From positions 62,001 to 126,000 of the forward strand of contig JAZNNQ010000003.1 of assembly GCA_045580305.1 (NCBI GenBank): DNA of 64,000 nucleotides. Reading direction: 5' to 3'. The translations under genes were made by a program, and so were the position numbers. Shown in pieces: positions 35,359 through 43,196 of the stretch (its first letter is position 1; each line of letters opens with the position of its first letter). The DNA comes from RGIG7332 sp045580305 (GTDB lineage Bacteria > Bacillota > Clostridia > Oscillospirales > JAAYXM01). The notes under the pieces were generated by a model. The model was not told the DNA's origin. It did not search any database and saw only the letters and a list, made by a program, of their open reading frames with translations.

Positions 35359-35742
35359 ATGGAACTTTTTATTAAATGTATAGTAATAGCAATCCTAACG
35401 GCGATTTCATCGACTCTGTTAAAAAGATATCTGCCTGAAATATCAATTGCCATACTGATAATTGCTTGTGTGCTGTTACTTGGAATAATAAGCGGATTAT
35501 TAAACGAGGTTTTTGACTTCATAGGTAATTTGGCGGAAATATCCGGAATATCGGATGAACTGCTTACACCGGTTTTTAAGGTATCTGTAATTGCAGTTTT
35601 GGCAAAGGTAGCCTGCGATATATGCCGTGAAGCGGGGAGCGGTGCCCTTGTTACCGTAATTGAGCTGTGTGCAAGTGTGGTGGCAATTATTATTTCAATT
35701 CCGCTTTTTAATGCGGTAATCGGTCTTATAACAAGGATGTGA
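35359..35742 (+). CDS. spoIIIAD: stage III sporulation protein AD
   Basis: 127 residues, about four hydrophobic segments, with the block VSVIAVLAKVACDICREAGSGALVTVIELCASV typical of SpoIIIAD. It begins three bases after the AC stop; its ribosome site is weak, so it probably relies on coupling to AC. Confidence 0.93.
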   Translation: MELFIKCIVIAILTAISSTLLKRYLPEISIAILIIACVLLLGIISGLLNEVFDFIGNLAEISGISDELLTPVFKVSVIAVLAKVACDICREAGSGALVTVIELCASVVAIIISIPLFNAVIGLITRM

Positions 35743-35747
35743 AACAA

Positions 35748-36836
35748 ATGAAAAGAGCACTTATAAGTGTGGTAATGATTTTATTGCTGATCCTTACTGC
35801 AAATGCAACCGAAATTACCGATATGCAGCGGGAAATCCTCGACCTTGATAATCTGATAGACAGCGCACCCGACGATGTGGAAGTGGAAATAGATGAAAAT
35901 ACATCACTGGATGAAGGGTTAAAGGGTCTGTTTAATCGTATAAAGGACGAATTTGGAAGTGTTTTTACAAGTGCACTTTCTTGTATAGGAGTGGTAATTG
36001 CAGTATCGATGCTGGCGGCGATAGTGGGAACGATGCAGGGTAATGCGCTGAATAAAGGACCTCGCTATATCGATGCTGTATCGGCGCTTGCCATATCAGC
36101 AGCTGCTGCGGGGAACATACGCTCATTTATCGGTATGGCAGAAGAGGCGATAAGCGGTATGAATGATTTTTCGACCGTTCTTTTCCCAACGCTTGCCGCG
36201 TCGGTTGCCGCATCGGGATCACCTGTTGGTGCTGTTGTAAGACACTCGGCAAGTGTTCTTTTTTCAAGCACCTTTATATCACTGATAAGTTCAATACTTG
36301 TGCCACTGCTGTATACATATATCGCATCAGCCACTGCAAATGCGGCTATTGAGAATGCGCCCATAGGTAAAATATGTTCTTTTTTAGAGTGGATAATCAG
36401 CGGAGCACTCAAGGTGATCTTGACGGTTTTTTTGGCGTATATAACGGTTTCAGGCTTTGTTGCATCTACCGGTGATATGGCAGGCGTCAGAACGATAAGT
36501 GCCATAAGCGGTGCTGTACCGGTAGTTGGCGGAATATTATCAAACGCCACGGGTGCTATTTTATCCGGAGCCAAGGTGCTAAAAAATGCGGTAGGAATTT
36601 TCGGTCTTTTAAGCGTGATGTCAATATGCCTGACACCTTGTTTGGTGTTGGCTGTCAATTATTTTACTTTTAAAATAACAAGCGCGCTTCTGTCACCAAT
36701 ATGTGAAGTGAAAACAGGTGAGTTGGTAGGAAAGATCGGAACCGCATTTGGAATAATGTTGGCTATAACCGCGTCCTGCGCACTTCTTATGTTTATAGCG
36801 ATTATTTCTTGTATGTTTGCCGCGGGTGTTTCGTGA
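35748..36836 (+). CDS. spoIIIAE: stage III sporulation protein AE
   Basis: 362 residues. A hydrophobic N-terminal signal (about 3-20) precedes an acidic extracytoplasmic stretch and then about seven membrane segments, including FSTVLFPTLAASVAASGSPVGAVV, a recognised SpoIIIAE block. The ATG at 35748 follows AAGGATGTGAAACAA; a GTG at 35739 overlaps the end of AD but is almost on the ribosome site. Confidence 0.93.
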   Translation: MKRALISVVMILLLILTANATEITDMQREILDLDNLIDSAPDDVEVEIDENTSLDEGLKGLFNRIKDEFGSVFTSALSCIGVVIAVSMLAAIVGTMQGNALNKGPRYIDAVSALAISAAAAGNIRSFIGMAEEAISGMNDFSTVLFPTLAASVAASGSPVGAVVRHSASVLFSSTFISLISSILVPLLYTYIASATANAAIENAPIGKICSFLEWIISGALKVILTVFLAYITVSGFVASTGDMAGVRTISAISGAVPVVGGILSNATGAILSGAKVLKNAVGIFGLLSVMSICLTPCLVLAVNYFTFKITSALLSPICEVKTGELVGKIGTAFGIMLAITASCALLMFIAIISCMFAAGVS

Positions 36837-36845
36837 GGTGGAAAA

Positions 36846-37292
36846 ATGGATGCAATTAAAGAATGGATATCAGGAATATGTGCCATATCTCTTATGATAG
36901 CAATTCTACGGTCACTTTTGCCGGAAAGTGCTGTTGGAAAAACCTTCAATATCGCGGCATCATTGCTTATTGTTATTGCATTGATTTCCCCACTCAAGAA
37001 GATCGATCTTGATGAGTTTAAGTTAAATGTGGCAAAAAGTGATCGCTTGGTTGAGGAAAAGGTACAGCAAGTTACAGAGGAAAACGCAAAAATGGCAGAT
37101 AGACTCATAGAAAAGGAGCTTTGCGAATATATATGTAAAAAAACGAATATGAACAGCAACGATATTTCTATAGTTTGCAATAACGGAGAAATAGAGCGTG
37201 TGGTGCTACATAAAAGAAACACAGAGGCTAAAAGGATTTTGACCGAAGAATGTGGTGTGGATATCAATAAAATATCCGAGCGGGGAGTGTAA
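36846..37292 (+). CDS. spoIIIAF: stage III sporulation protein AF
   Basis: 148 residues: two membrane segments (about 9-24 and 35-50, with LRSLLPESAVGKTFNIAASLLIVIALISPLKKID) followed by a soluble C-terminal domain, the SpoIIIAF layout. GAGGTGGAAAA precedes the ATG. Confidence 0.92.
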   Translation: MDAIKEWISGICAISLMIAILRSLLPESAVGKTFNIAASLLIVIALISPLKKIDLDEFKLNVAKSDRLVEEKVQQVTEENAKMADRLIEKELCEYICKKTNMNSNDISIVCNNGEIERVVLHKRNTEAKRILTEECGVDINKISERGV

Positions 37293-37295
37293 AAA

Positions 37296-37808
37296 ATGCC
37301 GGACCTAAGAAAATACAGAGACTTTTTTAAGAAAAATAAATATCTTTTTATTGTACTTGCAATCGGTATTATCTTATTGATCTTGCCAAGCGGTAAGAAT
37401 GATAAGGTTAAAGTCGATGAGAACCGACAAATAGAGTTTTCCATAGACGAATGGGAAGAGAAACTGGAGAAAATATTAGCTGAGTGCGAGGGGGTTGGTC
37501 GTGTAAAGGTGGCGCTTGCGGTTTCAGGGACTGCAGAGTCGGTTTATGCTCAGGAGGAGTCGCTGAATACGCGAAAAAACAGCGATGATTACACAAAGGA
37601 CAGCGACAAAAAAATAAGTGTATTATCAACCGGCTCCGGAGTAGAAGCTCCGGTTGTAATAAGAGAACTATATCCCGAATTCTTAGGTGCCACCGTAGTT
37701 TGCGACGGTGCGGATTATTCGGGGGTATGTATTAATGTGACCGGCGCGGTTTCATCTCTCACCGGACTTTCATCAGATAAAATAACAATTATTAAAATGA
37801 AGAATTGA
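37296..37808 (+). CDS. spoIIIAG: stage III sporulation protein AG
   Basis: 170 residues: one membrane anchor (YLFIVLAIGIILLILPSG, about 16-33) and an extracytoplasmic ring-building domain (EEKLEKILAECEGVGRVKVALAVSG ... VVVCDGADYSGVCINVTGAVSSLTGL). In Bacillus AG oligomerises into a large ring of the channel. GGGGAGTG precedes the ATG, three bases after the AF stop. Confidence 0.93.
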   Translation: MPDLRKYRDFFKKNKYLFIVLAIGIILLILPSGKNDKVKVDENRQIEFSIDEWEEKLEKILAECEGVGRVKVALAVSGTAESVYAQEESLNTRKNSDDYTKDSDKKISVLSTGSGVEAPVVIRELYPEFLGATVVCDGADYSGVCINVTGAVSSLTGLSSDKITIIKMKN

Positions 37809-37821
37809 GGAGGAGTTATTT

Positions 37822-38355
37822 ATGTTCTTAAAAAGAAGAAGCGCGGTTGCCGCAATGACAGTTTTATTTATTTGTGTGGCGGTATATTTAAATTGGAGCT
37901 ATACTCAGGGTATCGGCTTTGATGACACTGATGTCGATACCGGAAAGGTGTTGGGTGAGGCGACACTTATCGATAATGAAGAAAATATAGAAGAACCGAA
38001 GGACAATTATTTTGAAAATGCCCGTCTGGAAAAGCAGAAAGCAAGAGACAGCGCAATTTCTACACTGAAGGAAACTACGCTGAATGACAAGGTCTCTCAG
38101 GAGGAGCGCGACAGTGCAACAGCTGGTATTGAAACTCTTGCAAACAGTGCGGTCAAAGAAACACAGATTGAAACACTGGTCAAGGCAAAGGGCTTTTCCG
38201 ACTGTGTGACGCTTATAAATGACGAGGGAGTAAATGTCATAGTCAAGGTGGGTGAGGAAGGCCTTACCGCGGCTGATGCATCAAAGATAAAGGATATAGT
38301 TGTCGCAGAGGCAAAGGTAAAGCCGGCCCAGATTAAAATTATCGAAATAAAATAA
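37822..38355 (+). CDS. spoIIIAH: stage III sporulation protein AH
   Basis: 177 residues: an N-terminal anchor (AVAAMTVLFICVAVYLNWSY), a linker and coiled region, and a YscJ/FliF-like C-terminal domain (KAKGFSDCVTLINDEGVNVIVKVGEEGLTAADASKIKDIVVAE). AH contacts SpoIIQ from the mother-cell side. AGGAGGAG precedes the ATG. It closes the operon; no clear terminator follows and the coaX promoter begins three bases later. Confidence 0.93.
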   Translation: MFLKRRSAVAAMTVLFICVAVYLNWSYTQGIGFDDTDVDTGKVLGEATLIDNEENIEEPKDNYFENARLEKQKARDSAISTLKETTLNDKVSQEERDSATAGIETLANSAVKETQIETLVKAKGFSDCVTLINDEGVNVIVKVGEEGLTAADASKIKDIVVAEAKVKPAQIKIIEIK

Positions 38356-38357
38356 AC

Positions 38358-38386
38358 TTGCAATTGCATATAAAAAGTGCTAATAT
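38358..38386 (+). promoter_or_regulatory. promoter of coaX
   Basis: TTGCAA (38358-38363), a 17-base spacer ending in TGC, and TAATAT (38381-38386). This vegetative-type site would free coaX from sporulation control. It has the same layout as the promoter at 39810. Confidence 0.7.
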
Positions 38387-38415
38387 AAGGAAAAATAAAC
38401 GAGGTAGTGATTTTT

Positions 38416-39180
38416 TTGGTTCTTGCAATAGATGTTGGCAATACCAATATAGTTGTGGGCGGCTTTAAAGATAACGAGCTTAAGTTTGTTGTTCGCATCG
38501 CCACCGATCCATCGAAGACCGAGGATGAATATGCAACTAAAATACTCAATATTCTCTCTATTTACGAGGTGAAGCGTGAAGAGGTTAACGGTGCGATTAT
38601 TTCATCAGTCGTACCACCGCTTACTTCCATTATGAAAAAGGCGGTTAAGTTCGCATATGATGTTGATGCGTTGACGGTAGGCCCTGGAATAAAAACAGGA
38701 ATTAATATTCATTGTGATAATCCCGCATCGGTTGGCGCAGATCTTATTTGCGCGTGTGTTGCTGCACATAATATATACAAGAGTCCGGCCCTCATTATTG
38801 ATATGGGCACCGCTACAAAAATGATGGTTATGGATAAAAACGGATCATTCATTGGTGTGTCCATTATTCCGGGTGTGAATATCGCGCTAAAAGCGCTTAC
38901 CTCAGGTACGGCGCAGCTTCCGCAAATCAGTATGGAAGCACCGAAATCGGTAATCGGTAAGAATACCGCCGATTGTATGCGCTCCGGTGTCGTTTTTGGT
39001 AATGCAAGTATGCTTGACGGTATGATAGAACGCTTCAACGAGGAAATGGGCGAGACGCTTCCCGTATATGCAACGGGCGGCCTTGCACCGACGATAATTC
39101 CTCATTGTAAGCACAAAATCACTATAGACGAAAATATGGTTCTTAAAGGTTTAAACATTTTATATAATAAAAATGTTTAG
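38416..39180 (+). CDS. coaX: type III pantothenate kinase
   Basis: 254 residues. Family motifs: LAIDVGNTNIVVGG at the N-terminus, VGPGIKTGINIHCDNPASVGADLICACVAA and DMGTATKMMVMDKNGSFIGVSIIPGV. It phosphorylates pantothenate for coenzyme A synthesis, usually with a monovalent cation and insensitive to CoA. I chose TTG at 38416 because GAGGTAGTG stands about eight bases before it; a GTG at 38407 overlaps that site. It is followed by an ECF S-component gene; a type II kinase is at 15626. Confidence 0.94.
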   Translation: MVLAIDVGNTNIVVGGFKDNELKFVVRIATDPSKTEDEYATKILNILSIYEVKREEVNGAIISSVVPPLTSIMKKAVKFAYDVDALTVGPGIKTGINIHCDNPASVGADLICACVAAHNIYKSPALIIDMGTATKMMVMDKNGSFIGVSIIPGVNIALKALTSGTAQLPQISMEAPKSVIGKNTADCMRSGVVFGNASMLDGMIERFNEEMGETLPVYATGGLAPTIIPHCKHKITIDENMVLKGLNILYNKNV

Positions 39181-39236
39181 ATAAAATTTTATGCGTTGTA
39201 TCGCTTAAGGCGAACGACAGCAAGGAGGAAATTCAA

Positions 39237-39803
39237 ATGAACAAAAGAGGAATGTCAACAAAAACACTGGTGTTTGGTGCCATACTGACAGCACTTGTAA
39301 TCGTGCTTCAGTATATAAGCATGGCCATACGCTTCGGCACATTCTCCATAACACTGTCACTTACACCTATTGTTGTAGGTGCTGTGTGCTGTGGCGTGGG
39401 AATGGGCGCGTGGCTTGGTCTTGTATTCGGTATCGCGGTACTTATGACGGGCGATGCGGCGCCGTTTCTGGCTGTGAGCATCGGCGGCACGGTAGTAACG
39501 GTTCTCGCAAAAGGTGTTGCATGCGGTGTCATCCCGGCTCTGGTTTACAAGCTGCTTAAAAAGTGTAACAATGTTTTTGCATCTGCAACTGCGGCAATCC
39601 TGAGCCCTATTGCTAATACCGGTGTATTTTTAATAGGTTGTATGATATTCTTCGTGCCCACAATTATGGAGTGGCACGGTACGGTTTCAGCGTTCTTAAT
39701 CAGCATTTTCAGTATAAACTTCCTTATTGAGCTGGTACTTAATATTGTTTTGATCCCGGTTGTAGTAAGAATAATTAACCTTAAACTCAAAAATAATATT
39801 TAG
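39237..39803 (+). CDS. ECF transporter S component, possibly for pantothenate
   Basis: 188 residues, six membrane segments. The N-terminal STKTLVFGAILTALVIVLQYI has the alanine-rich helix that contacts the shared EcfT subunit. S components bind the vitamin and work with EcfA/EcfT, which are not in this window. AAGGAGG precedes the ATG. Position directly after coaX suggests pantothenate (PanT-like), but specificity cannot be read from the sequence. A small hairpin lies between coaX and the ribosome site (about 39194-39218). Confidence 0.8.
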   Translation: MNKRGMSTKTLVFGAILTALVIVLQYISMAIRFGTFSITLSLTPIVVGAVCCGVGMGAWLGLVFGIAVLMTGDAAPFLAVSIGGTVVTVLAKGVACGVIPALVYKLLKKCNNVFASATAAILSPIANTGVFLIGCMIFFVPTIMEWHGTVSAFLISIFSINFLIELVLNIVLIPVVVRIINLKLKNNI

Positions 39804-39809
39804 TAGTTG

Positions 39810-39838
39810 TTGCAAAAATTTCACATATGTGCTAATAT
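39810..39838 (+). promoter_or_regulatory. promoter of the Asp23/Gls24 gene
   Basis: TTGCAA (39810-39815), a 17-base spacer ending in GTGC, and TAATAT (39833-39838), nearly the same as the coaX promoter. Confidence 0.7.
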
Positions 39839-39877
39839 ATTAATATAAAACTTCGTGTTGAAGGAGTGTATTTAATT

Positions 39878-40264
39878 ATGGCAGATACAAAAGATTATTT
39901 AAATCAGGTTGAAGAAAACGGAAATATTAATATCTCAGAAGAAGTTGTCGCATCCATTGCTGCTCTTGCCGCACTTGAGGTTAAAGGTGTTGGCGAGCTT
40001 AGCACCGGTGGTATCGCTATTGCTGAGATTCTTGGTAAAAAGTCTTTATCCAAGGGCGTTAAGGTTGAAATAAGTGAAGCGGGCACTACCGTTGATGTTT
40101 TTATGACCGTTAAATACGGTGAGGTTGTTCCTACCGTTGCTATAAGCGTTCAGGACGCTGTTGTTAACGCGCTTGAGTCTATGGCAAATCTTACCGCTGT
40201 AACTGTTAATATCCATGTTACCGGCATCACCTTTGAAAAGGAAGAAAAGAAAGACGATAAATAA
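39878..40264 (+). CDS. Asp23/Gls24 (YloU) family envelope stress protein
   Basis: 128 residues. The family core is clear: INISEEVVASIAALAALEVKGVGELSTG, a Lys-rich turn, and VDVFMTVKYGEVVPTVAISVQDAVVNALESMANLTAVTVNIHVTGITF. Members are abundant cytoplasmic or membrane-associated proteins linked to cell-envelope stress and lipid metabolism; their molecular role is unclear. AAGGAG precedes the ATG at 39878. It has its own promoter and terminator, so it is probably monocistronic. Confidence 0.92.
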   Translation: MADTKDYLNQVEENGNINISEEVVASIAALAALEVKGVGELSTGGIAIAEILGKKSLSKGVKVEISEAGTTVDVFMTVKYGEVVPTVAISVQDAVVNALESMANLTAVTVNIHVTGITFEKEEKKDDK

Positions 40265-40296
40265 AAAAATCCCGCTCTTACGAGCGGGATTTTTTT
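40263..40296. terminator. bidirectional terminator between Asp23 and TSCPD genes
   Basis: AAAAAAATCCCGCTC (40263-40277), TTAC loop, GAGCGGGATTTTTTT (40282-40296). It ends both the Asp23 gene and the leftward aromatic operon. Confidence 0.94.
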
Positions 40297-40546
40297 ATTG
40301 CAATTCTTCTTTTAAAGCTTTTGCTAATTGGTCGGGACAGCTGGTTTCCTTATAACCGCAGGTGGTGCCCTCTAAAAGTTCAATTACCTTTTCTACCGGC
40401 ATACCGCGCACCAAGCGGCTTATTCCGGAAAGATTACCGTTACAACCGCCGGTAAATTCGATGTTTTTAACTATTCCGTCTTCAATTTCATAGTCAATTT
40501 TTCGTGAGCATACGCCTCTTGTTGTGTATGTTCCTTTTTTTATCAC
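40295..40546 (-). CDS. TSCPD domain protein
   Basis: 83 residues. It contains CSRKIDYEIEDGIVKNIEFTGGCNGNLSGISRLVRGMPVEKVIELLEGTTCGYKETSCPDQLAKAL, with the name-giving TSCPD motif and four cysteines that may bind metal. The same domain appears at the C-terminus of some vitamin-B12-dependent ribonucleotide reductases; free-standing copies have no known function. The start is GTG at 40546 with GGAGCTGATTTT upstream. It is the last gene of the aromatic operon, which may be coincidence. Confidence 0.88.
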   Translation of the reverse strand: MIKKGTYTTRGVCSRKIDYEIEDGIVKNIEFTGGCNGNLSGISRLVRGMPVEKVIELLEGTTCGYKETSCPDQLAKALKEELQ

Positions 40547-40557
40547 AAAATCAGCTC

Positions 40558-41922
40558 CTAAATAAATAATAAAATCTCATTGACAGGATCAGCACCACCA
40601 GGGAAAGTGACCGCAATATCAGCGCGCTCTAAGTATTGCGGTTGACGCATTTCATAAAGCGAGCGAATGTGCTCCTCCACATTTTGAACCTGCAAAAGTG
40701 GGCGATTTGTACTGCCTTGAAGGTTGCGGTAGATCTCATCTAAAGTACGGTTTAAGAAAATAATAAGAGAATTTTTCTTCAAAATCTTATCATTATCAAA
40801 ACGGATGACCGTACCTCCGCCGGTTGAAATAACCGTGTTTTCAAATCTTAAACAATCCTCGCAGGCTTTGGTTTCCAGCTTTCTGAAGTATTCCTCGCCG
40901 TATTTGTCAAAAATTTCGGTTATTTTCATATTTTGCTCGGTTTCTATTTTGGAATCTAAATCCACGAATTCAACACCTAAAACTTCAGCAAGCCATTTAC
41001 CAACAGTTGTTTTGCCTGAGCCCATAAAACCGGTTAAAACTATGTTGGATTTATTATAAACATCCTTCAATCGTAAAATGGCATTTTGAGCACGCAGTTT
41101 TTTAATTATTCCCTTGATTATATCCTTGTCAAAGGTTGCATCGAACCAATGTCTTTCTGCATAAGCACCTTGCAAAACCAGCATGGAAAGTCCGTTATCA
41201 TATCCTATGCCTTGCTCCTTGGCATTGATAAGCAACTTTGTCATCGGGGGGTTATAAATACAATCATAGACAAAACTTAACTTTTCCAGTGTGGATATAT
41301 CAACCGGTGCGGGATCATCGCTATTCATACCCAGAGGTGTTGCATTAATGAAAATGTCAAATTTATCACTAATGTCATTCATTAAAACAAAATCACATGC
41401 AATATCCTTTGTGAAGCGCTCGCCCTTTTCCTTAGAGCGAACAGCAACGGTCACCTTTGCATTGCGTCTAATAAGCGCCGATGCAACCGAACGGGCCGCA
41501 CCGCCTGCCCCTAAAATAAGAACTTCCTTTTCATTAAGTGTATCAAATTCCATTAAAAGAGCGTCGCAAAGCCCCACGCCATCAGTGGTGTAGCCGTACA
41601 ACTTGCCGTCTTTGACTACTATCGTGTTAGCACTTCCGGTAAGAGATACCTCATCATCCGCGTAGTCAAGGTAGGGGATTACTTGTTGCTTTAAGGGCAT
41701 TGTAAGATTAAAACCCCATAACTTTTCCCTGGCAAGCTCAAGAACACGGGGAAATTCTTCCGGTGATACTTGAAGCGCTATGTAGTCAAAATCAAGGCCT
41801 GCTTTCTTTGCCAATTCCAAATGTAAGACAGGGGAAAGTGAATGGGCTATAGGATTTCCCATCACTGCAAGAGTTTTCTTTGTGGGAGTAAATGTCTCAA
41901 AATCCTTTAAATTGTAAACCAT
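40558..41922 (-). CDS. aroE-aroK: shikimate dehydrogenase - shikimate kinase fusion
   Basis: 454 residues, two enzymes in one chain. Residues 1 to about 285 are shikimate dehydrogenase: GNPIAHSLSPVLHLELAKKAG, GFNLTMPLKQ, NTIVVKDGKLYGYTTDG and the NADP loop LILGAGGAARSVA. From about 292 a shikimate kinase follows: VLTGFMGSGKTTVGKWLAEVLG (Walker A), FVDLDSKIE, ISTGGGTV and NRPLL. They catalyse consecutive steps, dehydroshikimate to shikimate to shikimate 3-phosphate. The join is a lysine-rich linker with no frameshift. GGGGTAATTAAT precedes the ATG. Confidence 0.96.
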   Translation of the reverse strand: MVYNLKDFETFTPTKKTLAVMGNPIAHSLSPVLHLELAKKAGLDFDYIALQVSPEEFPRVLELAREKLWGFNLTMPLKQQVIPYLDYADDEVSLTGSANTIVVKDGKLYGYTTDGVGLCDALLMEFDTLNEKEVLILGAGGAARSVASALIRRNAKVTVAVRSKEKGERFTKDIACDFVLMNDISDKFDIFINATPLGMNSDDPAPVDISTLEKLSFVYDCIYNPPMTKLLINAKEQGIGYDNGLSMLVLQGAYAERHWFDATFDKDIIKGIIKKLRAQNAILRLKDVYNKSNIVLTGFMGSGKTTVGKWLAEVLGVEFVDLDSKIETEQNMKITEIFDKYGEEYFRKLETKACEDCLRFENTVISTGGGTVIRFDNDKILKKNSLIIFLNRTLDEIYRNLQGSTNRPLLQVQNVEEHIRSLYEMRQPQYLERADIAVTFPGGADPVNEILLFI

Positions 41923-41927
41923 ATTAA

Positions 41928-43196
41928 TTACCCCCTAAGTCGGTTTAAATCCTCAAAAAACTCGGGATAAGATATGCTTACTGCATCATCACCCAAAAGC
42001 GTTGAAGGAGTTGTTGCACCCAGTGCACAAACCGCCATTGCCATAGCAATTCTGTGATCACCATAGGACTCAAAATCGCCACCGTGCACATTACCTCCGC
42101 TTATAACCATACCGTCGGGCATCTCGGTTATATCAACACCGCATTTTTTTAGTTCGTTGCACATTGCGGAAATTCTGTCGGACTCTTTGTGACGAAGCTC
42201 ACTTGCATCACGAATTACCGTTTTGCCATTGGCATATGCTGCAGCAACGGCGAGGATTGGAAGCTCGTCTATTACATTGGGTATGATCTCGCCGCAAATT
42301 TCAATTCCGGAAAGTTTTGAGGATCTTACCCGTAAATCGCAGGTGGGCTCTAAAGAATCGTCCCGGGAAAGCACGGTTATATCAGCACCCATCTTTAAGA
42401 GTAGGTCGATTATTCCGGCTCTTGTGGGGTTGACACCCACATTTTTAAGTATAATTTCGCTATCGGGAACAATAAGACCCGCAACAAGGAAAAACGCCGC
42501 GGAAGAAATATCACCGGGAACGGCTATGTTAAAAGACGATATTTTATCGGTTTTCGATACAGTGATCTTCTTATTGCCAATACTTATGTTGGCACCTAAG
42601 TTTTTAAGCATATGCTCAGTGTGATTTCTTGATTGCTTTTTCTCGTAAATTACCGTTTCGCCCTCAGCGAAAAGTCCGGCTAAAATAAGCGCGGATTTAA
42701 GCTGCGCGCTGGCAACCGGTAATGTATATTCGATACTATTAAGGTTTGCGCCTTCAATTTCCATGGGGCAGAAGTTTTCATTTGTCAGATTAATTTTTGC
42801 CCCCATAAGACCAAGGGGTGTTGCAACACGAGCCATAGGGCGTGTCTGAATGGACTCGTCACCATTCAAGGTCGATGAAAAATTTTGTGCCGCCAAAAGT
42901 CCACAAAGAAGGCGGGTGGTGGTACCGGAATTTCCGGTGTAAAGTATATCTGTAGGCTTGGATAAGCCTCCAAGCCCTACACCGTGTACACGGATGTTAT
43001 CATCGTCTATATCGATTTTAACACCCATTTTACGGAAACAATCAATAGTTGCACGACAATCATCACTCATTAAAAAATGGGAGATTTCACATACGCCATC
43101 GGACAATGCACCGAAGATTATTGTTCTGTGTGAAATAGATTTATCACCGGGCACAGAAATGGTACCCTTGAGGCTGGACGCAGGAGTTATTTTCAT
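41928..43196 (-). CDS. aroA: 3-phosphoshikimate 1-carboxyvinyltransferase (EPSP synthase)
   Basis: 422 residues. It joins PEP to shikimate 3-phosphate. Landmarks are GDKSISHRTIIFGALSDG, LYTGNSGTTTRLLCGLLA and RHKESDRISAM. GGAGGAAGCAAA precedes the ATG. It starts four bases inside the end of pheA and stops five bases before the fusion gene. Confidence 0.97.
   Translation of the reverse strand: MKITPASSLKGTISVPGDKSISHRTIIFGALSDGVCEISHFLMSDDCRATIDCFRKMGVKIDIDDDNIRVHGVGLGGLSKPTDILYTGNSGTTTRLLCGLLAAQNFSSTLNGDESIQTRPMARVATPLGLMGAKINLTNENFCPMEIEGANLNSIEYTLPVASAQLKSALILAGLFAEGETVIYEKKQSRNHTEHMLKNLGANISIGNKKITVSKTDKISSFNIAVPGDISSAAFFLVAGLIVPDSEIILKNVGVNPTRAGIIDLLLKMGADITVLSRDDSLEPTCDLRVRSSKLSGIEICGEIIPNVIDELPILAVAAAYANGKTVIRDASELRHKESDRISAMCNELKKCGVDITEMPDGMVISGGNVHGGDFESYGDHRIAMAMAVCALGATTPSTLLGDDAVSISYPEFFEDLNRLRG

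Noticed and set aside
36659..37444. A 261-codon open frame on the minus strand under spoIIIAE-AG.
   Set aside because: It is antisense to well-recognised sporulation genes, has Ser/Ile/Leu-rich content typical of reverse-strand shadows, and has no ribosome site.
39194..39218. Possible vitamin riboswitch before the ECF S-component gene.
   Set aside because: The gap is only 56 bases with one small hairpin, too short for known vitamin riboswitches.
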